Positions 44,579 through 54,764 of a stretch of DNA of 64,000 nt are shown one piece after another. Made by a program: the position numbers and the translations under genes. A model generated the notes under the pieces. That model had not been told where the DNA came from. It ran no database searches and saw only the letters and a program-made list of their open reading frames with translations. The DNA lies in assembly GCA_021234155.1 (NCBI GenBank), contig JAJEKV010000006.1:29052327-29116326 (forward strand), written 5' to 3'. Numbering within the stretch: the first letter of the stretch is position 1; each line of letters starts with the position of its first letter. Origin of the DNA: Isoetes taiwanensis (lineage: Eukaryota; Streptophyta; Lycopodiopsida; Isoetales; Isoetaceae).

Positions 44579-44890
44579 TTATCTGGTGGATTTCAAGGTC
44601 ATGGACAACAACATATGCCAACAAGAACCTGATAGAAGCCATCTTGATGACAGAGAGAAAGTCTCTTGATAGTCTAGACCTTCAATCTGAGAGTAGCCAC
44701 GAGCACTTAGCCTAGCTTTGAACCTGTCAATTGTGCCATTCGAGTTGGTTTTAATTTTACAAACCCACTTCGAACCAACCACCACTCTTTGACCCGCAGG
44801 CATTGCACACACAGTCCACACGTGATTGTTAGAGGGCCAACATTTAAGACCCCATAGCTTGTTTCCATTGATGAGCATGAGTTCCATGAC
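44579..44890 (-). pseudogene. Ty1-copia reverse transcriptase fragment
   Basis: The minus strand reads GQRVVVGSKWVCKIKTNSNG, then IDRFKARLSARGYSQIEGLD, then YQETFS: the invariant N-terminal block of copia RT (G-S-K-W-V-x-K-x-K, K-A-R-L-V-A-R-G-Y-x-Q). A frameshift follows at ETFS, after which MASIRFLLAYVVVHDLE reads in another frame. Upstream sequence to about 45,200 may be the copia linker. It abuts the Helitron helicase remnant. Confidence 0.85.
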
Positions 44891-45099
44891 ATGCTTGAGA
44901 ATAGGTCGCAGGAACCATGGGATCGAGCATGTTGAAGGTAGCTTGGTGTTGCAAGGAACATGATGTGGCTTCTAAGTGTGCTTGGAATGCCTCGGGCACG
45001 TGACAAGTAACGTATGGATAGAAGATGGGGGATCTTTAATGGCATGTAGAGGGTCTGCAATGGCATGCGAAGGAGAGGCGAAATGAGCTGAGGAGACAG

Positions 45100-45381
45100 A
45101 GTGAGGAAGATCATTGGTAGTGGGTGCATCAGATGTGCTCCTATGGGTATATTGAAACGCGAATGAGCCATTCGGCCACCTTGCAATAACACTGATGTAA
45201 TGCCAGAAGATGCAACCGCTAGAGCAATCCAACCCCTTGCACGTACATATCCTAGGAGAGTGTTACATTGATATGTCTTTCTGGTTCCTCTAGGGCCATT
45301 CACAAAGAAGACTCCACCACCAGTCTTATTGATCACATGGTTGAGAACAACACCATAAACTGCCTGTTGATCAATGTTCAA
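45100..45381 (-). pseudogene. Helitron Pif1-like helicase, N-terminal part
   Basis: The frame reads MNIDQQAVYGVVLNHVINKT, then FFVNGPRGTRKT, then IALAVASSGITSVLLQGGRM and AHSRFNIPI. The Walker A box should be G-P-G-G-T-G-K-T; here two glycines are arginine, so ATP binding would fail. Motif Ia (VASSGI) is intact. The rest of the helicase is missing; the sequence passes into copia-like DNA. Confidence 0.9.
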
Positions 45382-45639
45382 CTTTCTCGGAATCAGATAG
45401 GACTTTATCCATACTCACATAGAACATTTCCTCTTGGAATAGTGTGTTTGTGTCTAGCATAGTTTCTAATAAGTTTAGGCCCATTTTTGCTAGGCTCCTT
45501 GCAACATGTGATCCTCCACATCTATTAATGCCATGTCAATAGCATACTAACTCAGTTGACTTGTCTCAAAATAAGCATCAGTGGTAGTTCGATCTAGGAG
45601 ATCCTCAACCATGCAATATTCCAAATATCAAGTGGATAC

Positions 45640-45973
45640 AAGGTTACATTCCAGTAGAATTGAAGCAAATAAGTGTCACAATTAACGTGGCATACACCAC
45701 GATGATGCTTCCCGTAGGCATTGTAGCCATTCTGAATTATCATTCACAATCATTCGCTTGATGCATGCATTCTTGAATGTCTCACACAAATGACCATCAA
45801 TAGTTCTCAACATCTAGCTCTTGGTATATTACTTAGCAACATTTGCAAATAAAATCGCCTGCCCTGTGAGGGAATCACAAAGTACATTCTACCCACAGAT
45901 GGCATAACCAGAATACATTGACGAATTGCCCATATATCCCTTTGCTCCAAGTAAAGCTCTTAAGAAAGTCATT
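45640..45973 (-). pseudogene. Helitron region between Rep and helicase
   Basis: Minus-strand reading from the hAT boundary: SFTWSKGIYGQFV, then LTGQAILFANV, then in a second frame LRTIDGHLCETFKNACIKRM and SEWLQCLREAS. This matches the conserved linker of plant Helitron proteins (F-x-W-x-K and L-R-T-x-x-G-x-x-x-x-T-F-K-x-A-C). It continues the protein broken at 49,381 on the other side of the inserted element. Confidence 0.75.
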
Positions 45974-46561
45974 CAGTGATGATTTTAGTGGCGAATATTC
46001 GCCAAAAAGCGATTTTTTAGGGATTTTTAAAATTGCATACGAATGTTGAGTAGTGTACGTGGCCCATTTATTTTTGGCATATTCGCCCCGAGTTGATAGG
46101 AGGCCATCCCGCCAAGAATGTATTCGCCCTGTAATCTAACCTTGATTGGAGTGGATTCGCCTCCATTCTACACCTTCTTGCCCCGGAGGTATAGTATTCG
46201 CCCAAATCAATCCAAGCATACGGATTTTAGAGCATCAAAAAAAAGTTATCTGTAGTTTTCATGAGGATTTAAGAGCTTTTCTTTTCTGCATTTTCAGTTT
46301 CGTATCCTGATCAAGTTCTATTCTGGTTTCCAAAGGTATTTTCGTCAGCAGACTGTTTCTTGACATCGATGATTTCATGGCAAACAATAAGCATAATCTT
46401 CTGCAAACTCAGAATCAGGTTCGGAAGAACTAACGCCATCACTAGTTGGCTTTTTATTTGTAATGAAATTTCTGAGGCACTTTCAAATTGATATTCATGA
46501 TAAGGTTATATAACTGTTTCTGCATGGGTTTGAACCTCCTATAGAACTTTTTAAGGAAGAC

Positions 46562-46840
46562 TTGCTCATGAACCCGGAATGCCTATCCATTTTGCTTGCG
46601 TGCTTTGCAGGATCTTTACCTGCATTGTGTCAAGTATACTGCAATTGTTTTCGGGAGGCAGTGCTCCAAAATTCGACTTGCAGGATAAAAATACAGGAGG
46701 GAGCACTTATTAGAGAAAAATTAAAGCAAGAAGTTTTAGAATTGAGATGCCGTTTACATTATGACAAACAACACAGAGATGGGAATTTAATTCTAGGTTC
46801 CGTTTTCCACGTTTTTTCTTTCAATGAAAACCTCTGATCG
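46562..46840 (+). other. Unidentified open stretch in the hAT element
   Basis: 91 codons open, reading CFAGSLPALCQVYCNCFREA, then IREKLKQEVLELRCRL, a short helix. It might be a piece of transposase or of a captured gene. No motif decides. Confidence 0.2.
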
Positions 46841-47286
46841 ACCTAGAGCAGCAGGAAGAACCACCTGGGTCATAATATATGAATGTAAGAGAAGTGATAT
46901 CAGCATGAAGGCAAACTTTATACCAAGCCTGTCCATTGACAAATTATTCTACTAATTCAAATTCACTTATCTATACTGTATTGTAAGGTTTCCATCAGGT
47001 TTAGAAAGGGATCTGACCATGATACAAAAAATAGAAAAAATTAACTTTACCAAAGCGTCAAGTCTCTAATCATAGTATTATGATGCAGAAGGCACAGCCA
47101 CAATGCTCATGATTGAACAAGAAGGTTGCATCACAGCTGTACAAAATAAAGATCTCCCTCATCAGGGAGGGCTGGTCTGGCTGCCCCACCAATTTAACAA
47201 GTAATTGCCAGCTCCTTGATACTTCTTGATGCAAACAGGAATCGTTTGGTTGATCAAGGTACATGGTCTTGCTGCTTTCAATCCTG

Positions 47287-47628
47287 TCACATGCTCATAC
47301 ACCAAGCTAACATGCCATCATTCTCTAATGCAGGTTTGGTTTCAGATGCTTTTGAACACTTCTCCATAGAATCAAAGGAGTTTAGTTGAAGATACGCCAT
47401 CAATTGACTTGGAGCACATTTTATGTATTGCTTGGTACAACTTGTTTTTATGGGATCAATCCCATGATGTTTTTTGTTGGAATCAGCTAGGATAGATACA
47501 TTTTTTGTGCTCTGTGTGCAGTGCTTGTCCACCATATGTTTGGTCCAACTAGGTGGTGCTTGGAAGTTAAATATAGGTGTATATATTGCGTTTACAAGAT
47601 TTTCATTGAGATCTCCTTTTGTCCCCAT
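47287..47628 (-). other. Unidentified minus-strand open stretch in the hAT element
   Basis: 113 codons open, starting MGTKGDLNENLVNAI. It is cysteine- and lysine-containing and ends LAWCMSM. It is opposite to the transposase and PDZ exons. No family recognised; it could be chance or a third captured segment. Confidence 0.25.
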
Positions 47629-48229
47629 AAGAATCCTCCAATAGAATGAGTACTTACATCAAACTGCAATTAATGCAGCATTAACAACTTCATTGTTGTC
47701 GTTTTTTCCCTATAACTTTTGATCTACTCATGAAAATGCTGCGGTGTTTGTTGCATTAGATGCAGAATGAAAAGATCTTTCAAGTGATATATGGTTATGA
47801 TGTATTTCAATACACACCATATGTGTAAACCTTAAAAAATATGGTTTTTTGCTCTTTTCTTATATATTTACATCCCAAAAGATATAACAATGGGTTGTCA
47901 TTAGAAAGATCTTGAGGAGACGAATCCATTGCCGCAAATAATGTTCGAATCAGAGTTTTTGATCAAAAGTTATAGTAGAAAAACGACACTGCAAAAGTTA
48001 GTTAGAACTGCATTAATTACTGCTGCCACATAATACTGGAATAAAATACACTGGAACTCTTCTCTTATTGGACAGTTTAAAAAGCTGATGTGGCTTTTTA
48101 AGCATCCCTTAATGGGACAAAATGAGATCTCAAATTACCTCTAATGGCTGTTTTATAAATCGAAGCAATTGTGGTTCCTTCATCGCTCATGTAGTAGGTC
48201 CTCATTGACATTGTAAGTTTAAATTTCAG

Positions 48230-48497
48230 GAATATGAGAGCTTCAGAATCAGTAATGATGGATCTCTTCAAAGTGTTGGTTTGCTTTTAGGTACAGATCG
48301 TAGTACAGGTCGTTTGGTGAGGATTAACACTTTGCCTTCATTTGTTGCCTTTTTAAGAAGATGACTATGATGTTACGTGTTGAGTTTTAGAGACATTAAT
48401 AAAATCCTCCAATTGCAGGTTGTGCTTTCTTCTATAGAAGGTGGTCCTGCAGCACGTGCTGGGATTCTTACAGGAGACGAGATAGTACAGATTAATG
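48230..48497 (+). pseudogene. PDZ exons of a C-terminal processing protease (CtpA-like)
   Basis: Exon A, 48,230-48,316, has acceptor AAATTTCAG and donor TTG|GTGAGG and codes EYESFRISNDGSLQSVGLLL and onward. Exon B, 48,419-48,497, has acceptor ATTGCAG and donor ATG|GTAAGA and codes VVLSSIEGGPAARAGILTGD and EIVQIN. Joined, they are the start of the PDZ domain of plant plastid D1-processing-type proteases (peptidase S41), whose PDZ recognises substrate C-termini. No catalytic Ser/Lys exon is present, and the upstream YTRFLSP-type exon is not found. This is a gene fragment inside the hAT element. Confidence 0.8.
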
Positions 48498-48574
48498 GTA
48501 AGAACACTATAATGTGAAGTTCATCTTAGGCATAACTTTTATAATAGTACCAGCAATACCACAAGTGCCCGCAG

Positions 48575-48994
48575 ATGCTTGAACAATCACAGTGCTTTGG
48601 TGAGACTATGTGGGAGCAATGTTTAAGGATTGAAAAGAAGAAGCTTTCAGAGTTTGGTGCAATTACAAAATTGTGGAGGACAATTGGAAGTAGCCAACTA
48701 CTTCGCGAGCATATGTCAGAATATTTTAAGTTGGCAGCTCTATGTCAAACGATGATCCTAGGTTCTGTAGAAGATGAGAGAACCTTTAGCTGGATGGGTT
48801 GGCTAAAAAACAAGGTGCGCAATAGATTAACTGAGAACTTAGACCTTTGTGTTCGAGCATATGCATGTAAGTACACCGTGGGAGAATTTCCATATGACCG
48901 TGCATTAGCTATTTGGAGCTCATTATCATGCAGAAGAGGTCGTCAAGATAAGCAGACAATTGTGAATATTTCTGAATCAAGTGGTTGGAGATGA
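48575..48994 (+). pseudogene. hAT transposase C-terminal dimerisation domain
   Basis: The frame reads LREHMSEYFKLAALCQTMIL, GSVEDERTFSWMGWLKNKVR and NRLTENLDLCVRAYA, matching the hAT dimerisation region (S-V-x-x-E-R-x-F-S ... K-x-R-N-R-L). This region pairs transposase monomers; the catalytic DDE core and BED finger lie upstream in complete proteins and are absent here. Its orientation agrees with the element ends. Confidence 0.85.
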
Positions 48995-49439
48995 ACTTAA
49001 GGTCATTGCAAAACTTTATGTTATAAATTATCTATGTCCAAGATCTTTATTCTTTACTAATTAGTACTTAATATTGTTTTGTGGTTGAAAATTGAGTTTT
49101 AAACTAATATGAGTAGAAGCAAAACAAATAACAAATATGATTTATATTGTGTTTTACTGCCAGTATAAGAGTGGTATTTGCCTATAATTCTAGATTATAA
49201 AGCTTCAGCAAGCCTATATTTCTAAACTTTAAAGCTTCAACAACAAACAAATTCGCCAAATAGTTATTAAAAAAAAATGGGTAGTTTAGCATATTCGCCA
49301 CTAAAACTAATCTAATTCTCCTTAGATTCGCCAACCATTCTATATAATTTGCATTGGGAAAATAAATAAAAGCATCCCTGGTCATGGTACAACAAAGTTC
49401 GGGACACTGGGTATTCATTTGCAACATTCACCTTAAACC

Positions 49440-49830
49440 AACTTACGAGAGTGGTGTCATGTGCATTGTTAACCACTTCATCAAGTCTGTATTCTCATCA
49501 AAAAGTATTGGTTGCTCATTAAGAAGGTGAACTGCCAATCACATGACATGAGGATTATGTTCTTCCAATCCAAACTTGAACAATTGCCATGCACCCTCAA
49601 AGGCAAAATAGTATTTGGCATTGACATATTATTGAACTTCGTCATGGTCATCCATTATAGTGCTTGTCGTGGTAACACTCTCTCTAGAACCTTGTCCTAA
49701 GTTCACTGATATCATGTCTGAACCCTTGTAAATATACTTGTACTTCTTTAAATTTAGCACATATCTCAACATTGATATGGCATCTAAACTAGCACGAGAA
49801 CCACAGATTGTAGAGTACAACTCATCTATT
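49440..49830 (-). pseudogene. Helitron segment after the Rep domain
   Basis: Minus-strand KKYKYIYKGSDMISV matches the K-Y-x-Y-K-G-x-D block of Helitron proteins. In shifted frames YVNAKYYFAFEGAWQLFKFG and LAVHLLNEQ follow, then PELCCTMT up to the hAT junction at 49,381. The continuation lies at 45,973. Confidence 0.75.
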
Positions 49831-50055
49831 GTCCATGTTCATGCCATCTTGATAGATGGTTCTCCTATCATTTCTATATCAATAGAGTGTGTACGCGTTG
49901 CTAAAAGCATGGTCTTCTCTAGAAATTGTTTTGGGTTGCACACCCCATTAACCATACAGAGAGCACTGGGATATGTAGGGCCACCTTATACAACTCAGGA
50001 TTGGATTTCTTATCTAGTATCTCCGCAAAAATCACTTTATCGACCTCACTGATTC

Positions 50056-50349
50056 TCATCCTAGTATAAAAAGATGCACATGAGAAAGGCCACTCTTCTC
50101 GAACTCAATAACATGAATACTAGCAGAAATGCATCCAAATATGCCATGGTGTGATACAATCTCTAATATCTCCTTCAAGATTAAGTAGAAGACACGGGCT
50201 ACTAAATCGGGTTTGTCAGAAGTGCCCTGGCCATTTATAAGCTCTCTAGTAATTTTTGTCCACTTTGGATTGGCAGTCATGGTGATGAATAAATTTGGTC
50301 GGCCAAGCTCTCGAATAATTGTCATTGCATCTTGGTAGAATTGAGTCAT
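50056..50349 (-). pseudogene. Helitron Rep (Helitron_like_N) segment
   Basis: Reads YQDAMTIIRELGRPNLFITM, TANPKWTKI, KPDLVARVFYLILKEIL and FGCISASIHVIEFEKSGLSH followed by VHLF. The last part holds the H-x-H-type metal motif of HUH rolling-circle nucleases in a changed form (SHVHLF), as in Helitron Rep. The two catalytic tyrosines would be farther downstream and are not identified. Confidence 0.9.
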
Positions 50350-50628
50350 GTAAGCGGGCTTTCAATAAATGTCGCTAGTGGAATGACATGGCGCCCAATG
50401 GAATTCCCGTCATATCCAGTGGAATCTACAATACCACTATATAATTCACTACATAGTTGAGCCTGATTTAGCTGTACCCACCCAATCTTGACTGCCACAT
50501 CTTAGCAAACATGTCACATATATACTGATTGAATAACCTCCTTGCAATATGCCATTGCATACCTGTAGATGATACTATTGCAAGATGGTTACGTCCTTCG
50601 ATCTGTTCACCTATTGGATCCTTGTATG

Positions 50629-51335
50629 CTAACCATCAGTTCCATAGGGAAAGAGGATTGCAAAGTGTAGAGCATTATATGATGAATGTACTGCGTCAAT
50701 ATGCCTGATTCCTCCTTTTTTAGAATGTACCACAATGTCTCTGAGATTGCCTTCTGGGCCAGAGTCAACTGGCATTAATATTGTTATCTCATTTGTAAAT
50801 GGAGCACTATATTGATGTTTACGTAAATCATGTACGCTTGCACTTGGAATTTGAAGATGCATATCAATAGATGGATTTGCTCGCATGACCTTAGCCGCTG
50901 AGAGAGATATACAAATAAAAGGATTTTCATCTATAATCATGCATTGACGTCACGCCATTGTATCACGTCGCCTACCTCCGCTGAATGACGTACGACGATC
51001 TAGATACAACCCATCTCCATCCACGATATAGATTTGTGTGCAATGGGGCTATCATCCTGGCTACCAGGCAGCAAAGTTTCCATCATGTGACACATATGGT
51101 CGACTCTAAAAGTGTACCCACCTCCAATGGAGTTTGCCAAAGAGGCATCGAGTTTGACAATCGATGAGGCAAAAGCAACAGCATTTCCATATTTTCTAAT
51201 ACCAGATCTGAAGTCCTTTCCAACGTCATCCCTCCGTGTGTATAGGTCCATGAGATATGGAGGGGTTGTCGGGAAAGATGTTCTCATTCGAACAACAAAA
51301 TGTACCAAGTTCATCCTTCCACAGCAATGCCCCAT
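50629..51335 (-). pseudogene. Helitron N-terminal conserved region
   Basis: Two frames in series. 51,335-51,000: CCGRMNLVHF, then FRSGIRKYGNAVAFASS and GGGYTFRVDHMCHMMETLLP. 50,940-50,629: DLRKHQYSAPFTNEITILMP, then RDIVVHSKKGGIRHIDAVHS and LHFAILFPYGTDG. Both are strongly conserved blocks of plant Helitron replicases. A stop or shift separates them at about 50,950-51,000. Confidence 0.9.
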
Positions 51336-52047
51336 AATGCTTGTATTATTTGCTCATCCTTCTCGCATCCTCTCGCATCGCAATTATGCGAAGTTGCATC
51401 ACTCCAAGCTATTTTTCAAAATCCAACCCTTCTCCTTATTATTGCCTCAGTCTGTGGTGCATCTCCATCATCATCTTGGAATGCCCCTGCATGCCTTAGA
51501 TTCATCCTCCTCATGATGACACGTGCAAGCTACTTAGTTTCTCATGAGGCACACTTCCAACAACATTATTTAAATGCGATCCCGCTTCTACTGCATCACC
51601 CTCTGCAACAATACTCTCACTCTGCATGGGAATGCTGGCATGCAGTATCTCGCCAAGTCCATACACTCACCTGACATTGCTACAATGTTACCTCCATCGA
51701 ACACATTTCCACCCTAGTCTGTCAAACATGATGCCATTGCTGTGCTTCTGAGCATTAACCTAACATTCTCAAATTCTCTAGCCAATGCTCTAGCCTTGGC
51801 CATGCGTCTTCGTACCTGGCACATGCTTTTTTCCAATATAGTCTCCAATACTTTAATAGTCTCCAATAAGTTGTCTCTCCAAGACAAATTTCGTCATACA
51901 ACATCTAGGGTTCGAGCAAGATTCAAAGGAGTGTATGCATAGATACATGCATTGGTAGATCCTCAAAATGGTCATCATTAACAATCTCACTTGGCAACGA
52001 ACTCACAACGTCCACACTTGTTGATGCATGGACTGATATACACTCAT

Positions 52048-52242
52048 TTAGTTCTTGTTGCAAGTTTCTCGCAATACTTCCATAGGCAGTTTCATCTCCC
52101 TCGCTTGCATGGTCATCACAATACTATCTTCCACTGTTGCATGCACTCGTGATCTCGATGTTAATTTATGTTTGCTAGCCAGACGCCTCTTTCTAGCTGA
52201 CTTTTGATTCTTGTTCAGGTGTAGCATGTATTGCCTTGCCAT
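52048..52242 (-). pseudogene. Basic N-terminal part, probable Helitron protein start
   Basis: Reads MARQYMLHLNKNQKSARKRR followed by LASKHKLTSRSR. It is basic and lies just upstream of the Helitron blocks in the same direction, where such proteins have a basic N-terminus. Sequence between 51,340 and 52,048 is damaged. Confidence 0.45.
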
Positions 52243-52533
52243 CTTTATAAATTCTAGGACTCATGGTTTTTTATATCACCATACCTTGAACATGACGATG
52301 GGTTTATGGATCCCAATGGGGCATTTAGGCCAAGGGTCTACTAAATAGAAAAATTCACATCTAAGAATCTTTTGAATCTAATATGTAGCATAATAACAGG
52401 GGGTTTTCTTTGTGTTTTTGTACGCTTTTCACTAAGGTTTTCCTATGATTTTGTGATGTATTCAAATGGATGTACTAATGCGTACATCTAGAGTGCACCA
52501 TTTCTGAGCCATTGATTTTAGCCTTTGTTTTTC

Positions 52534-52648
52534 AATGGTCAACAACCAATGGCTCACAACAAAAGCCCTTTTTTTGTGCGTGTGGTGCATAATGGTCAAC
52601 AACCAATGGCTCACAACAAAAGCCCTCTTTTTGTGTGTGTGGTGCATA
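52534..52648. repeat. 57-bp tandem duplication
   Basis: Two units AATGGTCAACAACCAATGGC ... GTGTGGTGCAT, nearly identical. Each unit is 19 codons, so both strands read as repeats. Confidence 0.95.
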
Positions 52649-52650
52649 AT

Positions 52651-53052
52651 GGGCACATGAAGGGCTTGAAGGGCGCATGTAGTGCAGTTTCCCCGCCGGC
52701 AACACATTTCTTATCATAACTTTTGATCCGTGAGCTCGCTTTTTGATGATTTTATTATGCGTTGGAAAGCTCTCTCCTCCGATCTTTTTGATAGTGTATG
52801 ATATGGATATGTTTGATTAAGTTATCTATGCTAAAACAGCAATTTTTTGGCCGGGTTGGGCACATGAAGGGCGCATGTAATGCAGTTTCCCCGCTGGCAA
52901 CACATTTCTTATTATAACTTTTGATCCAGAGCTCTGTTTCAGATGATTTTTATTGCGTTGGAAAGCTCTCTCTGAGATCTTTCTGATAGTCTATGATATG
53001 GATATGTTTGGTTAAGTTATCTATGCTAAAACAACAATTTTTCGGCCGGGTT
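52651..53052. repeat. About 200-bp tandem duplication
   Basis: Units 52,651-52,857 and 52,858-53,052 both start GGGCACATGAAGGGC and end (T/C)GGCCGGGTT. They share ATAACTTTTGATCC and GGAAAGCTCTCTC and differ by scattered changes. Confidence 0.9.
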
Positions 53053-53059
53053 TGGTAGG

Positions 53060-53600
53060 CTTTCACACATCCTACCAAAATTATTAATATAGGATTGCGC
53101 TTATTGGATATTGTTTTATGGCTCATTCGAATGAAGCTTGCAAAAATTACTATGCATTTTTAGATTTTGAGGCGCTTATTAAGCAAATTCCAAGGCTTCT
53201 AGATCCTTGTGCTAACAAGCGTAAAAGTTTCCCACTTTGGTTTCTCACCACAAGAATCCATGGAGGCCAAAGGTCAACCGTTAAATTCCAGTTGAAAAAT
53301 GTTTGTGTATGGGTGTTGCAAACTTTATGACTTTCAGAATAATGGGATCAATCTGCTCTATCTTTATGGTAACTTTTACTTATGTTCTATTTGATGAAAT
53401 TCAAAAGCTACAGGTGATGAAAGCTTCAAATGAATTCTAGTTTTTTTCTGGTTTGAATTCTAAAATTTTTGTCACACCAGGGGGGAGGGGGCGACGTCCC
53501 TAGGGCCCCGAAGGGGCCAAAATTTTTTTTTTGCAACACAAACCATTAACATCCAACGTATAAAAATTAAATCCCCCAACACATAACAACCATTGACATT
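53060..53600. other. Intergenic
   Basis: No gene supported. A plus-strand 70-codon open stretch at 53,118-53,330 has no motif. A G/C-rich patch, GGGGGAGGGGGCGACGTCCCTAGGGCCCC, lies at about 53,479-53,508. Confidence 0.35.
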
Positions 53601-53603
53601 AAC

Positions 53604-54048
53604 AACCAATATATAACTACCATTGACATTAATTAACACAACCAATGGGTCCAACATATTTAAATTAAAATTCCCCTTAAACCCCCTTTGGTTTGGGTGC
53701 ATATTCACACGGGGGGTGAGTAGGGCAGCGAGAGCCCTCATAATTGTATTTTGCACGTACGAAATCAACACCATATAGCATTCCGCTTGAAATCTTATAG
53801 TATTTTACGAATCTTGTTATACAGTATAGCAAATTTTGTACTTGCATACCCCACAAACGAGGAACTTTATGTACAGTGTAGATTAAGGAATAAGGGGTGA
53901 ATATGCCTATCCAATAGCTCTCGTTGCCCGGAGTCACCCCCTATGTGAATATGCACCCAAACCAAAGGGGGTTTAAGGGGAATTTTAATTTAAATATGTT
54001 GGACCCATTGGTTGTGTTAATTAATGTCAATGGTAGTTATATATTGGA
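53604..54048. mobile_element. Foldback/MITE with 114-bp inverted repeats
   Basis: The left arm (about 53,604-53,719), CCAATATATAACTACCATTG onward, is the near-perfect reverse complement of the right arm (53,934-54,048). The inner ends read TTCACAC-GGGGGGTGA and TCACCCCCT-ATGTGAA. The 214-bp centre is non-coding. A partial third copy of the words CATTGACATTAACAACC lies just outside the left arm. No target duplication is clear. Confidence 0.9.
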
Positions 54049-54764
54049 CCCCTAGAGTAATATTAGTGACTACCAAACAAAAACCTACTGGTAGCACATG
54101 TCCATATCAAAACAGACAACTTAGGAGTGCCCTAAATGTCCTATCGCACAACCCATGGAACCAAAAGGCTTATTCGGTCTAGTATTCTAATGTGATGTGA
54201 CCATTCATGCTACAAAAGAAGTGGAAGAAATAGCAATGCAAACCTATCCTAACCGCTCAATCAAAATGCCATGAATGAGACACTTACATGTTTGATGAAG
54301 GAAAAGCACAATGACTTCACTTCTGTGCCATAAGTATTATATTCTGCCATCTCCTATAATAAACAGCAAAATTATTTTAGAATTGGAAGAGAATAAAGAC
54401 TATCAAATAATTGCTTTCCTTTTCTTTCTTTTAATTCCATGAGAATGAAATGGTAGTTGGAAAAGCTCCATCCAGAGAACCAATAGAGAAGAGGCAAACC
54501 TCGACTTAAGCCAATCTAATAATAGATACAAAGCACTGAAGTTTTAACTTGCAACAGGGAAAACATGTCCATATATTGCTGAGAGAAAGATGCACTTAAA
54601 GAGTTTCAAAAAGTATTCTGATACAATAGGCTAAAGAAGGAGAAGAAAAAGAAAGAGGCATATTAGGTTATGCATTTAATAGCCTTCTGGAATAATGATT
54701 TGATAGGATCTTTCCAGGAGTTACAAGAAACATTATCTGCAAGCTTTTTAACAAACTAACCTTA

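Larger units (their letters stand above)
45974..49380 (+). mobile_element. hAT transposon carrying foreign exons, inserted in the Helitron
   Basis: Ends are CAGTGATGATTTTAGT and the complement of the right end (CAGGGATGCTTTTATT), with the CAG-G-G start common in hAT elements. The word ATTCGCC occurs five times in the left 230 bp (45,997, 46,081, 46,122, 46,155, 46,196; the first within the palindrome GGCGAATATTCGCC). It occurs three times in the right 130 bp (49,251, 49,292, 49,326), the layout of subterminal transposase sites. The host Helitron reading continues across it. A short ATGAC repeat (minus strand) flanks both sides; a full 8-bp duplication is not preserved. Inside are a transposase C-terminus and two PDZ exons. 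Confidence 0.75.
44890..52250 (-). mobile_element. Helitron, autonomous type, decayed and split by a hAT element
   Basis: Minus-strand pieces appear in the normal order of the plant Helitron Rep/helicase protein: basic N-terminus (52,242-52,048), CCGRMN...FRSGIRKYGNAVAFAS (51,335-51,000), the HQYSAPFTNE region (50,940-50,629), the Rep/Helitron_like_N segment (50,349-50,056), the YIYKGSD segment (about 49,820-49,440), then, after the hAT insertion, SFTWSKGIYG and LRTIDGHLCETFKNAC (45,973-45,640), and the Pif1-like helicase start (45,381-45,100). Stops and frameshifts occur throughout. I did not find secure TC/CTRR ends, so the limits are those of the coding remains. Confidence 0.85.

Noticed and set aside
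44367-44669. 100-codon plus-strand frame opposite the copia fragment
   Set aside because: The overlapping minus strand carries recognised RT motifs; the plus reading has none.
46520-46545. TTTGAACCTCC as a tRNA B box
   Set aside because: No A box, anticodon arm or acceptor stem can be placed around it.
46320-48229. Further upstream exons of the CtpA-like protease
   Set aside because: I looked for a YTRFLSP-type or catalytic-domain exon on the plus strand and found none.
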